Origin: [Clostridium] citroniae WAL-17108 | GTDB lineage: Bacteria; Bacillota; Clostridia; Lachnospirales; Lachnospiraceae | DNA length: 43,446 nucleotides | Reading direction: 5' to 3' | Assembly: GCF_000233455.1 (NCBI RefSeq) | Contig: NZ_JH376421.1 | Location: 651,007-694,452, forward strand | In this document: piece after piece, positions 1 to 7,970 of the stretch | Position numbering within the stretch: position 1 is the first letter of the stretch | How the letters are laid out: each line of letters opens with the position of its first letter | Program-made: the position numbers and the translations under genes | Notes under the pieces: generated by a model | What the model was told of the DNA's origin: nothing | The model's input: the letters and a program-made list of their open reading frames with translations, nothing else | Databases searched by the model: none

Positions 1-2
1 GA

Positions 3-323
3 GTTTACCTCAAACCTGCATTAGTGCAATGTGCTCATGCGGCCGTTAAATCCGAAAAGTCTCCTTACTACAAAAAGAAATATGAATCTCTTACAAAACG
101 CCGTGGCAAGAAAAGAGCCATTGTTGCTATCGCGCGCATGATTCTTACTGCTATCTTCCAGATGCTATCTACTGGAGAAGTATGGAATCCGAGCGACTTA
201 TACAAAATCGATATGCCAGAAACCCTTGTAGAAAAACAAAAAGCTAAGGCTATCAAACAAGCTATGAAATTACTTGTACGTGAAGGTTTATATCCTCCAC
301 CACAAAAAACAGCAGCTTCCTAA
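3..323 (+). CDS. IS110-family transposase, C-terminal fragment (cut by window edge)
   Basis: The reading frame is open from the first bases of the window and ends at TAA 321-323, so only the last ~106 residues are seen and the real start lies upstream. The sequence (LKPALVQCAHAAVK, then a basic KKYESLTKRRGKKRAIVAIAR stretch split by these motifs) is the typical C-terminal IS116/IS110/IS902 part, which carries the serine of the hybrid DEDD/Ser recombinase. IS110 elements move with the help of a structured bridge RNA from a non-coding end of the element. The gene points toward the 3' end of the minus-strand ABC operon that follows. Whether the element is intact cannot be judged from this fragment. 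Confidence 0.85.
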   Translation, partial: VYLKPALVQCAHAAVKSEKSPYYKKKYESLTKRRGKKRAIVAIARMILTAIFQMLSTGEVWNPSDLYKIDMPETLVEKQKAKAIKQAMKLLVREGLYPPPQKTAAS

Positions 324-350
324 TTATCATTTAATAATCTACTTTTTCGA

Positions 351-372
351 AAGTTGTCATTTATGACAGCTT
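351..372. repeat. imperfect inverted repeat just downstream of the transposase
   Basis: Nine-base arms AAGTTGTCA (351-359) and TGACAGCTT (364-372) flank a 4-nt loop, with one non-canonical pair. The repeat sits 28 bp after the transposase stop. It may be part of the right end of the IS110 element or a weak terminator; there is no convincing T-run. The rest of 324-462 shows no gene. Confidence 0.45.
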
Positions 373-462
373 GATTAAGTGCGCCATTTATTGGCTGACC
401 TCTACTTTCTTTCACACTAATCTCCTCTTTCTTCCCCCTGTGGGAGGTTTATTCATAGATTT

Positions 463-490
463 GCTTTAAAACCGCCGGTCATTTACCGGC
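463..490 (-). terminator. intrinsic terminator overlapping the stop codon of the ABC ATPase gene
   Basis: On the minus strand GCCGGT (490-485) pairs with ACCGGC (479-474) across a 5-nt loop and is followed by GGTTTTAAAG. The left arm includes the last codons and the stop of the ATPase gene, so the transcript would end immediately after the coding sequence. Confidence 0.55.
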
Positions 491-1523
491 CAACCAATAC
501 CAGCTTGTCCTTTGGAAGATACAGCCTCAGCTCTTCCCCCTCCCTGAACACATGGGAGGTATCCATATTCACCTTTAGTACTCCTGAGGCCGTATTTACC
601 TCATACTGATAACTCTTGCCCAAAAAGGTCCTGACACCCACTGTGCCGGTCAGCACATTCTCCTGCTGTCCAGGTTCTGCCAGACGTATATCATCCGGCC
701 TGATGGTTCCGGCAAAGTCCGGTCCATCCCACTCCATGTCCACCTGGAACCTGCTGTTGTCCCTTGCCCGGTACTCATGGTCCCCGCTGCGCTCCAGTTC
801 AAGGAAATTCTCAAAGCCGATAAACCTTGCCACAAATTCCGTTGCAGGCCTTGTATAGATATTCTCGGGAGAATCGTACTGCTCAATCATACCGTTGTTC
901 ATCACAGCCACCTTGTCAGAGATGGAAAAACACTCCTCCTGGTCATGAGTCACAAACAGGGTGGTGATGCCCAGCTTTTTCTGAAGGCGCTTGATCTCCA
1001 CCCTCATGCTGATCCTTAGCTTGGCGTCCAGATTGCTTAAAGGCTCATCTAAAAGCAGCAGCTTCGGCTCGATTACAAGCGCCCTTGCCAGAGCTACCCT
1101 CTGGCGCTGTCCGCCTGACATCTGCTTTGGAAACCTCTGGGCAAATTCAGTAAGCCCGCAGACCTCCAGTATATCCTTAACCTTTGTATCGATCACTGCC
1201 TTGTCCATTTTCCTGGTGCGCAGCCCGAATGCCACATTGTCATACACGCTCAGGTGGGGAAACAGGGCATAGCTTTGGAATACCAGGCCAAAATTCCTCC
1301 TGTGCACGGGAACCTTTGTCATATCCTCCCCATCCAGGCTGAATGTACCGCCCTGGGGATCGATGAATCCCGCCACCACTCTCAGCGTGGTGGACTTACC
1401 GCAGCCGCTGGGCCCCAACAGGGAAACCAGTTCTCCCTTTTCCACCTTTAGATCAAGTCCCTTTAAAATCTGTCTCTTTTTATCATAACTAACATCAATC
1501 TGGTTCAGGGTCATAAATGCCAT
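483..1523 (-). CDS. ABC transporter ATP-binding protein, polyamine/ferric-iron (PotA/FbpC) type
   Basis: This is the cytoplasmic ATPase that powers a binding-protein-dependent importer. Visible motifs are Walker A GPSGCGKST, signature MSGGQRQRVALARAL, Walker B LLLLDEPLSNLD, the H-loop THDQEE, and a C-terminal TOBE-like domain with IRPDD, which marks the PotA/FbpC/MalK branch. I start at ATG 1523 (MAFMTLNQ), giving 346 aa, because AGGAGGAGG lies just upstream and the longer frame would run into the upstream permease gene. The gene is 13 bp from that permease and last in the operon. The substrate is not decided by the sequence: spermidine/putrescine, iron or another small solute are possible. 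No solute-binding protein gene follows; an intrinsic terminator and then an IS110 transposase come next. Confidence 0.9.
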   Translation of the reverse strand: MAFMTLNQIDVSYDKKRQILKGLDLKVEKGELVSLLGPSGCGKSTTLRVVAGFIDPQGGTFSLDGEDMTKVPVHRRNFGLVFQSYALFPHLSVYDNVAFGLRTRKMDKAVIDTKVKDILEVCGLTEFAQRFPKQMSGGQRQRVALARALVIEPKLLLLDEPLSNLDAKLRISMRVEIKRLQKKLGITTLFVTHDQEECFSISDKVAVMNNGMIEQYDSPENIYTRPATEFVARFIGFENFLELERSGDHEYRARDNSRFQVDMEWDGPDFAGTIRPDDIRLAEPGQQENVLTGTVGVRTFLGKSYQYEVNTASGVLKVNMDTSHVFREGEELRLYLPKDKLVLVGR

Positions 1524-1536
1524 TGTTATCCTCCTC

Positions 1537-2319
1537 CTATTTAGCCAGGGCAGCAATGCCCAGGGTTCTGTCAACGATCACCATTATGATCACGGTCGCT
1601 GCCATGAGAAGCACGGAAACAGCTGAAACAGTGGGATCATAATTGTACTCAATGTAGTTCATAAGGGTGGAGGGAAAGGTGCTGACTCCCGGCCCTGACA
1701 GGAACATGGATACAGGAATATTGTTAAAGGAATTGATAAATGCCAGCATAAAGGCGGAGGATATCCCGGATGTCACATTGGGAAGCACCACCTTAAAAAA
1801 TGCGGAACGTTTGGGGCATCCCAGACTCCAGGCCGCCTCCTCAATGGAAAAATCAAATTGTTCCATGGAGGATCCCACCACACGGATCACATAGGGAAGG
1901 GTTACCATAAAATGGCCGGCCAAAAGGCTTACAAACACCGGGATCCTCAGTGTAAGAATCAAAAACTGGTACAAAATAAAGCCAATGACAATGCCGGGTA
2001 CAATGGTGGGGGACAGGAAGATGGATTTCAGCATCTGCTTTCCCTTCACCTGGGAGCGCGCCAGGGCATAGGCCGCCGGTATCCCTACCAGCAGAGCGAT
2101 CAGGGTTGCCAGCAGGGCCACCTCCAGGCTGGTGAGAAAGGATCTGCGAAAGGATTTCAGTGCAAACACATTGGTAAACCATTTTAAGGAAAATGATTCA
2201 ATGGGAAATGTAATGGCGCTGCCGCCTCCAAATGCCGTGACCGTGATAATGAGCAGCGGCAGTCCCAAAAAGGCAAACACCAGGACCGCATATGCGGTTA
2301 GCAGCTTATTCTTATGCAT
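1537..2319 (-). CDS. ABC transporter permease (PotC/FbpB-like)
   Basis: Inner-membrane subunit of the importer, about 260 aa from ATG 2319 (MHKNKLLTAYAVLVF). Several hydrophobic segments are evident, and the EAA loop that docks on the ATPase reads as IEEAAWSLGCPKRSAFFKVVLP. This start has a GGAGGGGAGAG ribosome-binding site and overlaps the stop of the preceding permease by 8 bp, which suggests translational coupling. The family is the PotC side of the PotB/PotC permease pair. It is between the other permease and the ATPase gene in a three-gene operon. Confidence 0.88.
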   Translation of the reverse strand: MHKNKLLTAYAVLVFAFLGLPLLIITVTAFGGGSAITFPIESFSLKWFTNVFALKSFRRSFLTSLEVALLATLIALLVGIPAAYALARSQVKGKQMLKSIFLSPTIVPGIVIGFILYQFLILTLRIPVFVSLLAGHFMVTLPYVIRVVGSSMEQFDFSIEEAAWSLGCPKRSAFFKVVLPNVTSGISSAFMLAFINSFNNIPVSMFLSGPGVSTFPSTLMNYIEYNYDPTVSAVSVLLMAATVIIMVIVDRTLGIAALAK

Positions 2320-3145
2320 AATTCTCTCCCCTCCTGTCCAGTCTGGCGGCCAGGGCATTAAATCCCTTGATCACAGCCAGCGTGATCACGATCATGATAA
2401 ATGCAATCACCGATGCCCCGGTCCAGTCACCCACGGACATGGCCCTCTGGTAGATCAGTGTGGCCATCACCATGTTGCTGTTGCCTCCAAGAAGCTGAGG
2501 CGTGGTATAAGCGGTCAAAGTACCTGTAAACACCAGGATTCCGCCCACAATGATCCCCGGAAGGCTCATGGGGAAGATCACCTTCATAAACGCTTCCATC
2601 CTGGCGGCGCCCAGGCTCTGGGCCGCCTCCATCATATCGTCATCAATATTCTCCATCACGCCTGTGACCGTGACGATCATCAAGGGCAGAAACAGGTAAA
2701 TGGATCCAATGATAATGGCAAAGTCCGTGTACAGCAGCTTGGCAGGTTTATCCACAAAACCCGCGGCTAAAAGAAACTTATTCACAATTCCATTGCTTCC
2801 AAGGATATTGATCCACGCAAAACTCCTGATAACGGAGTTGGTCATCATTGGAAAAATGGAAGCTGCCAAAAGAAGTCCCCTGTACTTTTTCTGACACCGG
2901 CTGATAAAGTAAGCGGTGGGAATCCCTCCCAGCATACAGACAGCGGTTGTGATCACGGCGATCTTAACCGTGCGCAGGAATATTTTCAGATAATACCCGT
3001 CCTTAAAAAAGTCCACGTAAAAGCTGAAGGGATAATCTCCCGAAAAAATACTTGGCGCCAAAACCCGCAGTAAGGGGATGGCAAGGCACACCAGCAGGAT
3101 CACAAGGCCAGGTACCAGCATGATTAATGAACTGCTCTTTTTCAT
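2312..3145 (-). CDS. ABC transporter permease (PotB-like), first gene of operon
   Basis: Membrane subunit of the same importer, 277 aa from ATG 3145 (MKKSSSLIMLVPGLVILL). The longer open frame extends through the promoter, so the downstream ATG with GGAG ten bases upstream is preferred. It has about six hydrophobic segments and an EAA-type loop (MEAAQSLGAARMEAFMKVIFP). A sigma-A type promoter at 3210-3238 fits this start. It is divergent from the LysR gene at 3341, so that regulator is the natural candidate to control the operon. Confidence 0.88.
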   Translation of the reverse strand: MKKSSSLIMLVPGLVILLVCLAIPLLRVLAPSIFSGDYPFSFYVDFFKDGYYLKIFLRTVKIAVITTAVCMLGGIPTAYFISRCQKKYRGLLLAASIFPMMTNSVIRSFAWINILGSNGIVNKFLLAAGFVDKPAKLLYTDFAIIIGSIYLFLPLMIVTVTGVMENIDDDMMEAAQSLGAARMEAFMKVIFPMSLPGIIVGGILVFTGTLTAYTTPQLLGGNSNMVMATLIYQRAMSVGDWTGASVIAFIMIVITLAVIKGFNALAARLDRRGENYA

Positions 3146-3209
3146 GATTTTCACACTCCATGCTGAATCAAAAGATTTATTAAGGTTGCTTATTTTAGGC
3201 TTTACGTTT

Positions 3210-3238
3210 ATTATAAAAAGTAATATAATATACGTCAA
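3210..3238 (-). promoter_or_regulatory. sigma-A promoter of the PotB-like ABC operon
   Basis: On the minus strand TTGACG (3238-3233), a 17-bp AT-rich spacer, then TATAAT (3215-3210). It lies in the divergent interval with the LysR gene, where LysR-type proteins usually bind. No clear T-N11-A operator could be singled out in this AT-rich stretch. Confidence 0.7.
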
Positions 3239-3340
3239 ATATATAAATTCTATATTTTTTATGCAGTAAAGCTATATTCACCTGTTTTTTTACAAATCAT
3301 TTCCGTATCATAAAAGTAATGCCCTGTCAGGAGGAATTTT

Positions 3341-4267
3341 ATGGATTTAAAAGAAGCACGCTACATCCTGGCCATTGCCAGACAGAGGAGCATCGGCAAG
3401 GCCGCCGAATCCCTGTTCATTTCCCAGCCCTCCTTAAGCAAGTATCTTAAAAACCTGGAAAACCAGCTGGGCGGGCCGCTCTTTTACCGCATGGATAACT
3501 GCTATACCCCAACCTATATGGGCGAACGCTATCTCCACTACGCGGAGCAGATTGCTGCTTACGGGGAGCAGTGGAACCGGGAATACGAGGATATCAGCCA
3601 CAGGAAATACGGCCGCCTCAATATTGCCATCCCAATCATGATGGGAAGCACCCTCATCCAGCCCACCCTAATGGAATTCCACAACCTCTACCCCCATGTG
3701 ACCATCAATGTGATGGAAGCGGTTAACTTCATAGCCGAGACAAGCTTAAAAGACCATTCCATTGACCTCACCTTTTATAATGTCCATGTATTCCCCAAAT
3801 TATTGGACTATGAGGTCATGCAAAGGGAAGAAATTGTATTAATTTTATCAGCGGGACATCCACTTGTGTCCAGAGCAGTGGATAAACCTGGCTTTAAGCA
3901 TCCCTGGATCGATTTAAACCTGTTTTCCGGGGAAAATTTTATCCTCCTTTATCCGGACCAGAACACGGGCGGCATTGCCCTTAAACTGTTTGAGGATTAC
4001 AATATGGATCCTCCCGTACTTTTGCACACACGCAACAGCGAGATGTCCATCAAACTGGCCATGGAAGGACTTGGGATTGCATTTGCGCCGGAAAGCTACT
4101 ATCACATGGCCGCTTCCCATGGCAGCCATCCGTCCCTCTGCCTGTCCATTGGAAAAAGCCCCATTGTCACAACCACCATCGCGGCTTATCCAAAGGGACG
4201 GTATCTGCCTCAGCATGCAAGGGATTACATGGAGATCATACGGAAATATTGCGCGGGGAAGCGGTAA
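3341..4267 (+). CDS. LysR-family transcriptional regulator
   Basis: A 308-aa regulator with an N-terminal winged helix-turn-helix (residues ~3-60; ARQRSIGKAAESLFISQPSL is the recognition region) and a C-terminal LysR substrate-binding domain. The ATG follows AGGAGGAATTTT. The gene is divergent from the PotB-like operon, the classical arrangement for a LysR protein controlling its neighbour in response to the transported or derived small molecule. The effector is unknown. The gene converges on the 5'-nucleotidase gene, with a terminator between them. Confidence 0.92.
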   Translation: MDLKEARYILAIARQRSIGKAAESLFISQPSLSKYLKNLENQLGGPLFYRMDNCYTPTYMGERYLHYAEQIAAYGEQWNREYEDISHRKYGRLNIAIPIMMGSTLIQPTLMEFHNLYPHVTINVMEAVNFIAETSLKDHSIDLTFYNVHVFPKLLDYEVMQREEIVLILSAGHPLVSRAVDKPGFKHPWIDLNLFSGENFILLYPDQNTGGIALKLFEDYNMDPPVLLHTRNSEMSIKLAMEGLGIAFAPESYYHMAASHGSHPSLCLSIGKSPIVTTTIAAYPKGRYLPQHARDYMEIIRKYCAGKR

Positions 4268-4286
4268 ACCGGGTTATTCTATTCCA

Positions 4287-4327
4287 AAAGAAAAAGACCC
4301 CCGGAGAGCGGCAGCTCTCCGCGGGTC
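4287..4327 (-). terminator. intrinsic terminator of the 5'-nucleotidase gene
   Basis: Read on the minus strand, GACCC-GC-GGAGAG pairs with CTCTCC-GG-GGGTC around a 6-nt loop and is followed by TTTTTCTTTT (4295-4287). The stem also lies 3' of the convergent LysR gene (stop 4267) and could stop that transcript too, though its plus-strand tail is not T-rich. Confidence 0.75.
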
Positions 4328-4365
4328 CTTATGTGACATAATGAACCTGCTCTTCTTTTCCAATA

Positions 4366-6195
4366 CTACTGAATCCGTATCCTTCCCTGACCCAGGGGAT
4401 CCGCATACTCTGCGGTCACAGCCCCGCCCAGGCTTCTGATATAGGAGGACAGCACATCCACGTCCACCATCACCTCATCCTTGATCACATTGCATCCGTT
4501 AAACATGGTCATACCATCGCCTCCGGACTTTAACATATAATTGTGGGAGGCCACTGTGTAAGTACGGCTTAAATCAATGGGTTCCCCGTTTACCATAATG
4601 TCCTTCACCCTGTAAGGGCCGTTTACACTGATGAAATTCCCCTTCTCATCCAGTTTCACACTGGAGTTCACGGATGAATCAATGGTGTAGGTCAAACCAG
4701 ACACCTGCAGGAATCCGCCGCACTCCTGGGGATAATCCCTGGACGCCATCTCCAGGGCATACTTGATGACCTGTCCTGTTGCCTCAACCACGCACCCCAT
4801 ATTTCCATAAGGGAATACTGCCAATGTATCATTGTAGGTGATATTTCCCGGCTTAATATCAGCCCTGATGCCTCCGCCGTTGCTAAGGCCGATATCAGCG
4901 CCCAGTTGTGTGCGGTAAGCATCCGCTGTCAGATCTCCCAGATTTGTCTCACCGCTTCTTACCCGGCGGTTTCCGTCTGCGGGATCGTTTACTGTAAGCA
5001 GGTAGGGAGTGGTCCCAAGCACTGTTTTTAATGTCTCATTGTACTGGCTCTGTATCCCCTTAATAAAGCGGTCCGTGGTGTAATCCACTGCTTTTCCGTT
5101 TTCATTGACAATGCTTCCCCCGGGGATCAGCAGATGGAGTCCCACCGGCAGCAGGTCCGCATTCTTAAGCTTGTCCAGATTGTGGTTGTAGATATCGATC
5201 CATCTGTCATAGGAACCCAGCTCCCTTTTTGCGATCCTGCTAAGGGTGTCGTTCTTCCGGACCACATAGTCCCTGGCCAGATCCATTGCCAAAACCTCTG
5301 ACACCAGCTCTGTGCGTATGGTACCGTCCGTGCCAATGGTCAGCTTCCCAATGTTGTTCAGCTTTGTACCTGTCTGGGTAATGATTACGTCCTGTCCGTC
5401 CCTGTTTTTTGCTGTCATGCTTGGGGTAGTCTCATGGGAATGGCCGTCAATACACACATTGATTCCCGTAGTGTTCCTGATTATATTAACAGCACTCCAC
5501 CGGTCCGTAACCCCTGTCTCTCCCAGATGCCCCACCATGATCACATAATCGGCGCCTTCATTCCTGGCAGCGTCCACACTTGCCTGGACTTGGCTGTACA
5601 GACTCTGTCCGCTTTCATCCTCACAAAAGGAATAGATGTAATTACCGGCCCCGTCCTGGAAATAAGCGGGAGTGGACTTGGTAAAGCTCTCCGGTGTGGA
5701 CACGCCCACATATGCTACCCTGGTATCCCCGTATGTGATCATCTTATAAGGTGCAAACACGGCTGCGCCTGTTGCCGTGCTGATAAAATTACAGGAATAA
5801 TAACCGCAGTTTAATTTTCCCGCCAGGTCCAAAAACCTTGCCATGCCATAGTCAAATTCATGGTTGCCCGGAACAGCCACATCATATCCCACCTGGTTCA
5901 TGATATCAATGAGATATCCGCCCTCGGACAGCGTGCCGATCGGCGCTCCCTGAATGGCATCCCCTGCGTCCACAAGGGTAACATAGGGTGTCTGCTGCTG
6001 CATCTGCTTTTTGTACAGCGAAAGCCCTGCGTAGCCGATGTTGTCATCCACTCCGCAGTGGACATCGTTTGTGTAAAGCACCACAATATCCTGATCCGCG
6101 CCAAATGCAGTGACAGGCATACCGGCTGTAAGGGAACAGATCATTCCCACGGCCAAAAGCAGTGACAGCAGCCTTTGTTTCATTCTTTCTTTCAT
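4366..6195 (-). CDS. secreted 5'-nucleotidase / metallophosphatase with internal LysM domain
   Basis: A 609-aa exported enzyme of the UshA/YfkN type, predicted to release phosphate from nucleotides or related esters outside the cell. An N-terminal signal peptide ends near AFGA-D (residue ~33). The calcineurin-like metallophosphatase domain shows TNDVH (42-46), DAGD (76-79), GNHEFD (110-115), GH (222-223) and GHSH (251-254). The C-terminal 5'-nucleotidase domain shows GETNLGDL (415-422) and FPYGN. Between them, residues ~309-357 (DNA 5125-5271), sits a LysM-like module (YVVRKNDTLSRIAKRELGS, DRWIDIYNHN, LLIP), expected to bind peptidoglycan. AGAGGAGGAAG precedes ATG 6195. No cell-wall anchor motif is seen at the C-terminus, so the LysM may be the tether. 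Confidence 0.9.
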   Translation of the reverse strand: MKERMKQRLLSLLLAVGMICSLTAGMPVTAFGADQDIVVLYTNDVHCGVDDNIGYAGLSLYKKQMQQQTPYVTLVDAGDAIQGAPIGTLSEGGYLIDIMNQVGYDVAVPGNHEFDYGMARFLDLAGKLNCGYYSCNFISTATGAAVFAPYKMITYGDTRVAYVGVSTPESFTKSTPAYFQDGAGNYIYSFCEDESGQSLYSQVQASVDAARNEGADYVIMVGHLGETGVTDRWSAVNIIRNTTGINVCIDGHSHETTPSMTAKNRDGQDVIITQTGTKLNNIGKLTIGTDGTIRTELVSEVLAMDLARDYVVRKNDTLSRIAKRELGSYDRWIDIYNHNLDKLKNADLLPVGLHLLIPGGSIVNENGKAVDYTTDRFIKGIQSQYNETLKTVLGTTPYLLTVNDPADGNRRVRSGETNLGDLTADAYRTQLGADIGLSNGGGIRADIKPGNITYNDTLAVFPYGNMGCVVEATGQVIKYALEMASRDYPQECGGFLQVSGLTYTIDSSVNSSVKLDEKGNFISVNGPYRVKDIMVNGEPIDLSRTYTVASHNYMLKSGGDGMTMFNGCNVIKDEVMVDVDVLSSYIRSLGGAVTAEYADPLGQGRIRIQ

Positions 6196-6287
6196 GAACT
6201 TCCTCCTCTCATACTTGAACTTTTAGGGTTAATTTAACTATAGCACATAAAGGGCAATGGCGGAACATTTTTCCAGTCATTAACAGC

Positions 6288-6334
6288 CAAAAAAATCAGG
6301 CCGTACATAGGATACCATCACCATGTACAGCCTG
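6288..6334 (-). terminator. intrinsic terminator of murA
   Basis: A 12-bp stem with one mismatch (CAGGCTGTACAT against ATGTACGGCCTG on the minus strand; arms 6334-6323 and 6308-6297) is followed by a T-run (6295-6288). It lies 19 bp after the murA stop. The remaining interval up to 6195 holds the start region of the nucleotidase gene. Confidence 0.8.
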
Positions 6335-6352
6335 ACTGCTCTTCAACCTCTA

Positions 6353-7645
6353 TTATCCAACCCTCAGCTTAAACTTCTGAAGATCCCTGTCAGAATCCAC
6401 TTTCTCGATCATTGCCCCAAGTCCCTGGAGCTTATCCTCAAAGCACTCATACCCTCTCTGGATATAACCGATCTCATCCACCACCGTATATCCCTCTGCT
6501 GCAAGACCTGCGATCACAAGGGCCGCCCCTGCCCGTAAGTCCGGCGCGTTTACCTGCGCTCCCGTAAGGCGCTTCACTCCATCAATCACAGCCACATTTC
6601 CCTCTACCTTTATGTTGCTGCCCATTCGGGCGAGCTCATCCACGTACTTAAAACGGTTCTCAAAAATGCTTTCCGTCACCATACTTGTACCACTGGCCAG
6701 CACAAGGGCAACCGACATCTGAGGCTGCATGTCCGTTGGAAATCCAGGATACGGCAGGGTCTTTATATCTGTGTGGCGCTGTGACGGTTTACCCACCACG
6801 CGGACCGCGTCATCAAATTCAATCACCTCACATCCGATCTCTATGAGCTTAGCGGAAATGGCTTCCAAATGCTTAGGTATTACATTTTTGATCATAATAT
6901 CCCCTCTGGTAGCCGCGGCAGCGCACATAAACGTACCTGCCTCGATCTGGTCAGGGATAATGGAATATTCAGTTCCATGGAGCCTGTCTACGCCTCTGAT
7001 ACGGATGGTGTCGGTTCCGGCTCCCTTAATATTGGCTCCCATGCTGTTTAAGAAGTTTGCCACATCAACAATATGGGGTTCCTTTGCCGCATTCTCCAGA
7101 ATGGTCTGCCCCTCTGCCAGGGCGGCTGCCATCATAATGTTAATGGTCGCTCCCACGGAAACAACATCCAGATAAATATGGCTTGCTACCAGGTCAATGG
7201 CATGGGCGATCACTGCCCCGCGCTCAATGACTACCTCTGCTCCCAATGCCCTGAAGCCCTTGATATGCTGGTCAATGGGCCTGCTGCCGATATTGCAGCC
7301 TCCGGGAAGGGGAACCTGGGCACTCTTATACTTACCCAAAAGAGCGCCTATAAAATAATAGGAGGCGCGGATCTTACGGATATATTCATCGTCAACGGAT
7401 ACTTCTTTTATATTGCCTGCGTTAATCTTAACAGTGTGTCTGTCAATCCGTTCAACCCTTGCGCCGATCTCCTGAATTGCCTCTAACAGTACATTGATAT
7501 CTCTCACATCCGGCAGATTATCAATTAAAACATCTTCATCTGTCATGATCGAAGCGGCCAGGATACCCAGTGCAGCGTTTTTCGCTCCGCTTACGGTCAC
7601 ATCACCCACTAACGGGTTACCGCCTTTGATTATATATTGTTCCAT
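6353..7645 (-). CDS. murA: UDP-N-acetylglucosamine 1-carboxyvinyltransferase (MurA)
   Basis: First committed step of peptidoglycan synthesis: transfers enolpyruvate from PEP to UDP-GlcNAc in the cytoplasm. The 430-aa length is normal. SGAKNAA (residues 19-25) carries the substrate-binding Lys22-Asn23, and PGGCNIGSRPIDQH carries the catalytic Cys117, the residue alkylated by fosfomycin; the Cys (not Asp) form predicts sensitivity at target level. ATG 7645 is preceded by AGAGGTGTGGA. The gene is monocistronic, with its own promoter (7748-7775) and terminator (6288-6334). Firmicutes often have two murA paralogues; this window does not show whether a second exists. Confidence 0.96.
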   Translation of the reverse strand: MEQYIIKGGNPLVGDVTVSGAKNAALGILAASIMTDEDVLIDNLPDVRDINVLLEAIQEIGARVERIDRHTVKINAGNIKEVSVDDEYIRKIRASYYFIGALLGKYKSAQVPLPGGCNIGSRPIDQHIKGFRALGAEVVIERGAVIAHAIDLVASHIYLDVVSVGATINIMMAAALAEGQTILENAAKEPHIVDVANFLNSMGANIKGAGTDTIRIRGVDRLHGTEYSIIPDQIEAGTFMCAAAATRGDIMIKNVIPKHLEAISAKLIEIGCEVIEFDDAVRVVGKPSQRHTDIKTLPYPGFPTDMQPQMSVALVLASGTSMVTESIFENRFKYVDELARMGSNIKVEGNVAVIDGVKRLTGAQVNAPDLRAGAALVIAGLAAEGYTVVDEIGYIQRGYECFEDKLQGLGAMIEKVDSDRDLQKFKLRVG

Positions 7646-7747
7646 TCCACACCTCTGATATTTATTTAAACAAATCTCATTTCTATGGATAATAGTCCTA
7701 AATAATTACGTAAAAATTTGTTCATAATTTATTTACATCTTTCTTAG

Positions 7748-7775
7748 ATTATACCATAAGAATCAGATTTGTAAA
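7748..7775 (-). promoter_or_regulatory. sigma-A promoter of murA
   Basis: TTTACA (7775-7770), a 16-bp spacer and TATAAT (7753-7748) on the minus strand, about 100 bp upstream of the ATG, leaving an AT-rich leader. Of the 325-bp gap 7646-7970, this promoter and the terminator at 7876-7914 are the only signals seen; 7780-7870 is more GC-rich and shows nothing recognisable. Confidence 0.65.
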
Positions 7776-7875
7776 GTAAAACGCGCCGTACAGGCCCCGG
7801 CCCCTTCCATCCGCGGGCTGATCCAACGGCTCTTTAAATATTCCGCCGTCTGTTTACATCCATGCAGACTGCCGG

Positions 7876-7914
7876 AAAAAAGACAAAAGGACACGGCCCG
7901 GATCCAGGTCCGTG
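7876..7914 (-). terminator. intrinsic terminator of the NitT/TauT-type ABC operon
   Basis: CACGGACC (7914-7907) pairs with GGGCCGTG (7899-7892) on the minus strand with one imperfect pair, followed by CCTTTTGTCTTTTTT. It is 57 bp after the lipoprotein stop and closes the four-gene operon. Confidence 0.7.
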
Positions 7915-7970
7915 GAAAGATTCCACAGACATGATCTCAGGCCGTACCATTTACCGGAGCTTATTGGTTT

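Noticed and set aside
2132..2770. 212-aa plus-strand frame opposite the two permease genes
   Set aside because: His/Gly-rich low-quality composition typical of antisense to membrane genes; spans the junction of two well-supported genes.
7780..7870. Possible small RNA or riboswitch between murA promoter and ABC terminator
   Set aside because: No conserved riboswitch core, promoter or stable stem could be identified.
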